Source: Propioniciclava coleopterorum (GTDB lineage Bacteria; Actinomycetota; Actinomycetes; Propionibacteriales; Propionibacteriaceae). From it: 64,000 bases of DNA. The stretch's first letter is position 1, and every line of letters starts with the position of its first letter. The stretch spans positions 1,754,722-1,818,721 of the forward strand of contig NZ_CP049865.1 of assembly GCF_011393335.1 (NCBI RefSeq), given 5' to 3'. Of the stretch, positions 60,335 to 64,000 are shown one piece after another. The notes beneath the pieces are model-generated. The model saw only the letters and a program-made list of their open reading frames with translations, did not search any database and had not been told where the DNA came from. Both the position numbers and the translations under genes were made by a program.

Positions 60335-61957
60335 ATGACGAAGACCACCCGCCGCCGGCGCTGGGCCGGCGCGATCGCGGCCGTCCTGGCGCTCGGGCTG
60401 GCCCCGCTCGCAGCCCCGGCCGCCGCGGCGTCCGGGCCGGACGTCACCTCGGCGCTCGAGCGCCGCCGCGTCGACACGGTGCCCACCCCGGCGCTGGACT
60501 GGCGACCGTGTGAGTGGGGGGAGTGCGCGCGGGTGCGGCTGCCGCTGGACTACGACCAGCCCCGCGGGGCGAGCGTCGAGGTCGCGCTGACCCGGATCCC
60601 GGCGCGCCGCCCCGACCTGCGGATCGGCAGCCTGTTCCTCAACCCGGGTGGGCCCGGCATGTCGGGAACCCAGTTCCCGCAGCGCGCGCTCGCGTGGCTG
60701 GGCGACGACGTCCAGGACCGGTTCGACCTGATCGGCATGGACCCGCGCGGGACCAACGACAGCACCACGAGCCGGTGCTTCCGCTCGCCGGAGCGGCTGG
60801 ACGCCGTCACGGGCGTCCTCACCGGCATGGGCTTCCCGGTCACCGACACCGAGGAGCGCGACTTCATCCGCGGCGCCCGCGCCGTCGCCACCTCCTGCTC
60901 CGGGCCCGGTCGTCAGATGGCCTCGGCGATGTCGACGGCGCAGGTGGCCCGCGACATGGACGTCCTGCGCCGGGCGGTCGGCGACCGGAAGCTGTCCTTC
61001 CTGGGCTTCTCCTACGGCACCTACCTGGGGCAGGTCTACGCCAACCTGTTCCCCGACCGGGTGCGCGCGCTGGTGATCGACGGCGTGGTGGATCCGACCG
61101 CCTGGGTCGGGTCGGCGCGGACGGCCGGCACGCCGATCTCGGTGCGCATGAACTCCGCCCCGGCGAGCTGGGCGGCGCTGGACGAGACGCTGCGGCGCTG
61201 CGCGGCGTCCGGTGCATGCCCGATCGCCGACCCGCACGCGACCCTGGCGCGCGTCACCGACGCGCTGAAGCGGCAGCCGCTCACCATCGACGACCCCGAG
61301 AACGGGCCGTGGGAGCTCACCTACCAGCAGTTCGTCTCGACGCTGCTCTACAGCCTGTACGGCGAGGCCGGCCCCGAGGAGATCCCGGGCCTGATCGCGA
61401 TGGTGGACGCGATGCAGCAGCCGGAGCCGGCCGGCCGCGCCGCGCGCGGCGCCGGGCCGGCGCGGGAGTACGGCGCCGCCACCCGGCGCGCCGTCCAGCA
61501 CGCGCGCGGCTACGACAACTCCCTCGAGCAGGTGCCGATCGTGATGTGCAGCGACAGCCGCAACCCGCGTCGCGCCGACGCCTGGGAGCGGCTCGCCGAC
61601 CGCGAGGACGCCCGCGCCCCGTACTTCGGACGCCACTGGCTGTGGGGGTCGGTCTACTGCGCCCAGCAGCACTGGCGGGCCACCGACGAGGACGCCTACG
61701 CGGGCCCCTTCACGAAGGTGACGTCAGCGCCCGTGCTGGTGATCGGGAACGAGCATGATCCGGCCACCTCGTACGCCTCGGCCGTCGCGGTCTCGCGGCT
61801 GATCCCGCGCAGCCGCCTGCTGAGCAGCAACAACTGGGGCCACACCGCCTACGGCGTCTCCGCGTGCGCGACCGCCCACGCCGACCGCTACCTGGTGGCC
61901 GGGACGCTGCCGCCCGCCGGCACACGCTGCACCGACGGGGCGCAGCCCTTCGGCTGA
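60335..61957 (+). CDS. Secreted tripeptidyl aminopeptidase-type alpha/beta hydrolase
   Basis: 540 residues with a signal peptide (RRRRWAGAIAAVLALGLAPLAAPAAA). The S33 peptidase family (Streptomyces Tap/SlpD/SlpE type) is shown by LFLNPGGPGMSG, DLIGMDPRGTNDS, Ser226 in GFSYGTYLG, Asp475 in GNEHDP, His503 in NWGHTAYG, and the C-terminal TAP-like domain with Cys pairs. It lies 24 bp after the prolyl oligopeptidase gene, with AAGGAA at 7 nt. After a cut behind the conserved Pro, a tripeptide x-E-E remains before Lys-Ala-Ser, so an outside enzyme that removes N-terminal tripeptides would finish maturation. This role is inference from context. Confidence 0.88.
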   Translation: MTKTTRRRRWAGAIAAVLALGLAPLAAPAAAASGPDVTSALERRRVDTVPTPALDWRPCEWGECARVRLPLDYDQPRGASVEVALTRIPARRPDLRIGSLFLNPGGPGMSGTQFPQRALAWLGDDVQDRFDLIGMDPRGTNDSTTSRCFRSPERLDAVTGVLTGMGFPVTDTEERDFIRGARAVATSCSGPGRQMASAMSTAQVARDMDVLRRAVGDRKLSFLGFSYGTYLGQVYANLFPDRVRALVIDGVVDPTAWVGSARTAGTPISVRMNSAPASWAALDETLRRCAASGACPIADPHATLARVTDALKRQPLTIDDPENGPWELTYQQFVSTLLYSLYGEAGPEEIPGLIAMVDAMQQPEPAGRAARGAGPAREYGAATRRAVQHARGYDNSLEQVPIVMCSDSRNPRRADAWERLADREDARAPYFGRHWLWGSVYCAQQHWRATDEDAYAGPFTKVTSAPVLVIGNEHDPATSYASAVAVSRLIPRSRLLSSNNWGHTAYGVSACATAHADRYLVAGTLPPAGTRCTDGAQPFG

Positions 61958-61970
61958 GCGGCCCAGGGGA

Positions 61971-62432
61971 TCACTTCCGGGGGGTCTGGGCGACCTCGAA
62001 GTCGAACACGAACGTGCCGTCGGGCGTGACGTGGGTGATGGTCACCGCCACGTCGTAGACGTCGCTGCCGTCGGTCAGTGAGCACGGCAGCGTGTCGCCG
62101 GGGGCGATCCACACGGGTTCGCTGCCGCAGTCGACCTTCGGGCGCCGACCCACCTGCTTCTCCAGCTCGTTCTCGACCGACGTGGCGATCCCCTCGGGCC
62201 GGGACTGCATCCTGCCCTCGGCGTTCATCGTGGGCGTCGGCGTCGGGGTGGCGGACGGGGCCGGGGAGGACGGGACGGGCGCCGACGGCTTCGCGGCGGG
62301 CGACGTCGGCGCGCCCGTGACCGGTGCGGTCGTGGTGGGGGCTGAGGGGAACGCCGAGAGCACCGAGCAGCCGCTCGCCCCCAGGGCCGAGACGAGCAGG
62401 AGGCCGACGGCGGCGAGTCGCGAGCGCTTCAC
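61971..62432 (-). CDS. DUF4333-like lipoprotein
   Basis: 153 residues: signal peptide with lipobox GASGC (Cys22), a long Ser/Pro/Thr linker, and a C-terminal domain of about 75 residues of the DUF4333 form (KQVGRRPKVDCGSEPVWIAPGDTLPCSLTDGSDVYDVAVTITHV) with two Cys likely bridged. An outer-face lipoprotein of unknown function. GTG 62432 has AAGGAA 6 nt upstream. Convergent with the tripeptidyl peptidase gene, 13 bp away. Confidence 0.82.
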   Translation of the reverse strand: MKRSRLAAVGLLLVSALGASGCSVLSAFPSAPTTTAPVTGAPTSPAAKPSAPVPSSPAPSATPTPTPTMNAEGRMQSRPEGIATSVENELEKQVGRRPKVDCGSEPVWIAPGDTLPCSLTDGSDVYDVAVTITHVTPDGTFVFDFEVAQTPRK

Positions 62433-62462
62433 GGGGTTTCCTTCGGGTTGGGGGCGGGGAGA

Positions 62463-62496
62463 CGCCGCGGGCCGCCCGGGGGACGGGCCCGCGGCG
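62463..62496 (-). terminator. Terminator of the glycogen phosphorylase gene
   Basis: Stem of 11 bp CGCCGCGGGCC / GGCCCGCGGCG with a GC-rich loop, starting 6 bp after the phosphorylase stop codon on the minus strand. Confidence 0.6.
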
Positions 62497-62501
62497 CCCG
62501 G

Positions 62502-64000
<1,499 letters not shown>

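Noticed and set aside
55916-61672. A 1918-codon open frame on the minus strand opposite lanT and the two peptidases
   Set aside because: It is a shadow of GC-rich codon use: no recognised domain, repetitive Asp/Gly/Arg/Val composition, and it lies antisense to three genes with clear motifs.

Overview
The window is about three quarters G+C. Codon third positions are almost all G or C, and many genes start without a leader behind a TANNNT -10 box. Together with a cobalamin-synthesis locus and a cca - DUF6049 - murJ-pseudokinase - trxB block like that of mycobacteria and other Actinobacteria, this points to an actinobacterium, plausibly of the Propionibacteriaceae (inference from content and codon use only).

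Layout. 1-4119 (minus): cobalamin genes, a fused cobB-cobC cut by the left edge, then cobQ. 4541-5332: nagB. 5637-10660: a CitA/CitB-type two-component system and a GH29 alpha-fucosidase-like gene, divergent from a GntP-type permease. 10871-15231: a POT peptide transporter, small unknown proteins and a secreted trypsin-fold protease. 15301-25342: DEAD-box helicase, FtsX-type permease with its ATPase, a Prs paralogue, a lactonase, an NrtR-like regulator and an aminotransferase. 25373-35777: mixed housekeeping and regulatory genes, including a MerR-HEAT regulator convergent with a HEAT-repeat gene that has a textbook MerR promoter, thioredoxin and thioredoxin reductase. 35868-43011: murJ-pseudokinase, DUF6049 and cca. 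43283-45164: RhtA-like exporter, small HTH protein, DoxX-like protein. 61971-64000: DUF4333 lipoprotein and glycogen phosphorylase cut by the right edge.

The most interesting part is 45305-61957, a class III lanthipeptide gene cluster. It holds two sensor kinases (one with two kinase modules in one chain), a tiny secreted two-cysteine peptide encoded between the kinases and a LuxR-type response regulator, an ABC transporter (ATPase plus FtsX-like permease), a LanKC synthetase, seven precursor genes, a half-size ABC exporter, a prolyl oligopeptidase and a secreted tripeptidyl-aminopeptidase-type hydrolase. Every precursor has an LxLQ-like leader box, a Pro at residue 15-17 followed by x-E-E, and two Ser-x2-Ser-x(2-3)-Cys (labionin) motifs. 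The likely order is: LanKC modifies the core, the prolyl oligopeptidase cuts after the conserved Pro, the ABC protein exports, and the secreted peptidase trims. Three promoters inside the cluster (ABC pair, lanKC, sixth precursor) share one layout: a CGGCCA box, exactly 17 nt, a TTGNC(C/G) -35, 16-17 nt, and a TTTGAT or TTGGAT -10.

Quality note. Ten genes are each broken by what looks like a single missing base in a run of 4-5 C or G, and every interval becomes an intact reading frame when one base is added. This one-sided pattern looks like homopolymer under-calling rather than true gene decay. These genes are listed as single features spanning the break.

Two families of dispersed palindromic repeats (two copies each) lie in intergenic gaps. 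No tRNA, rRNA, CRISPR array, transposase or phage gene was seen.
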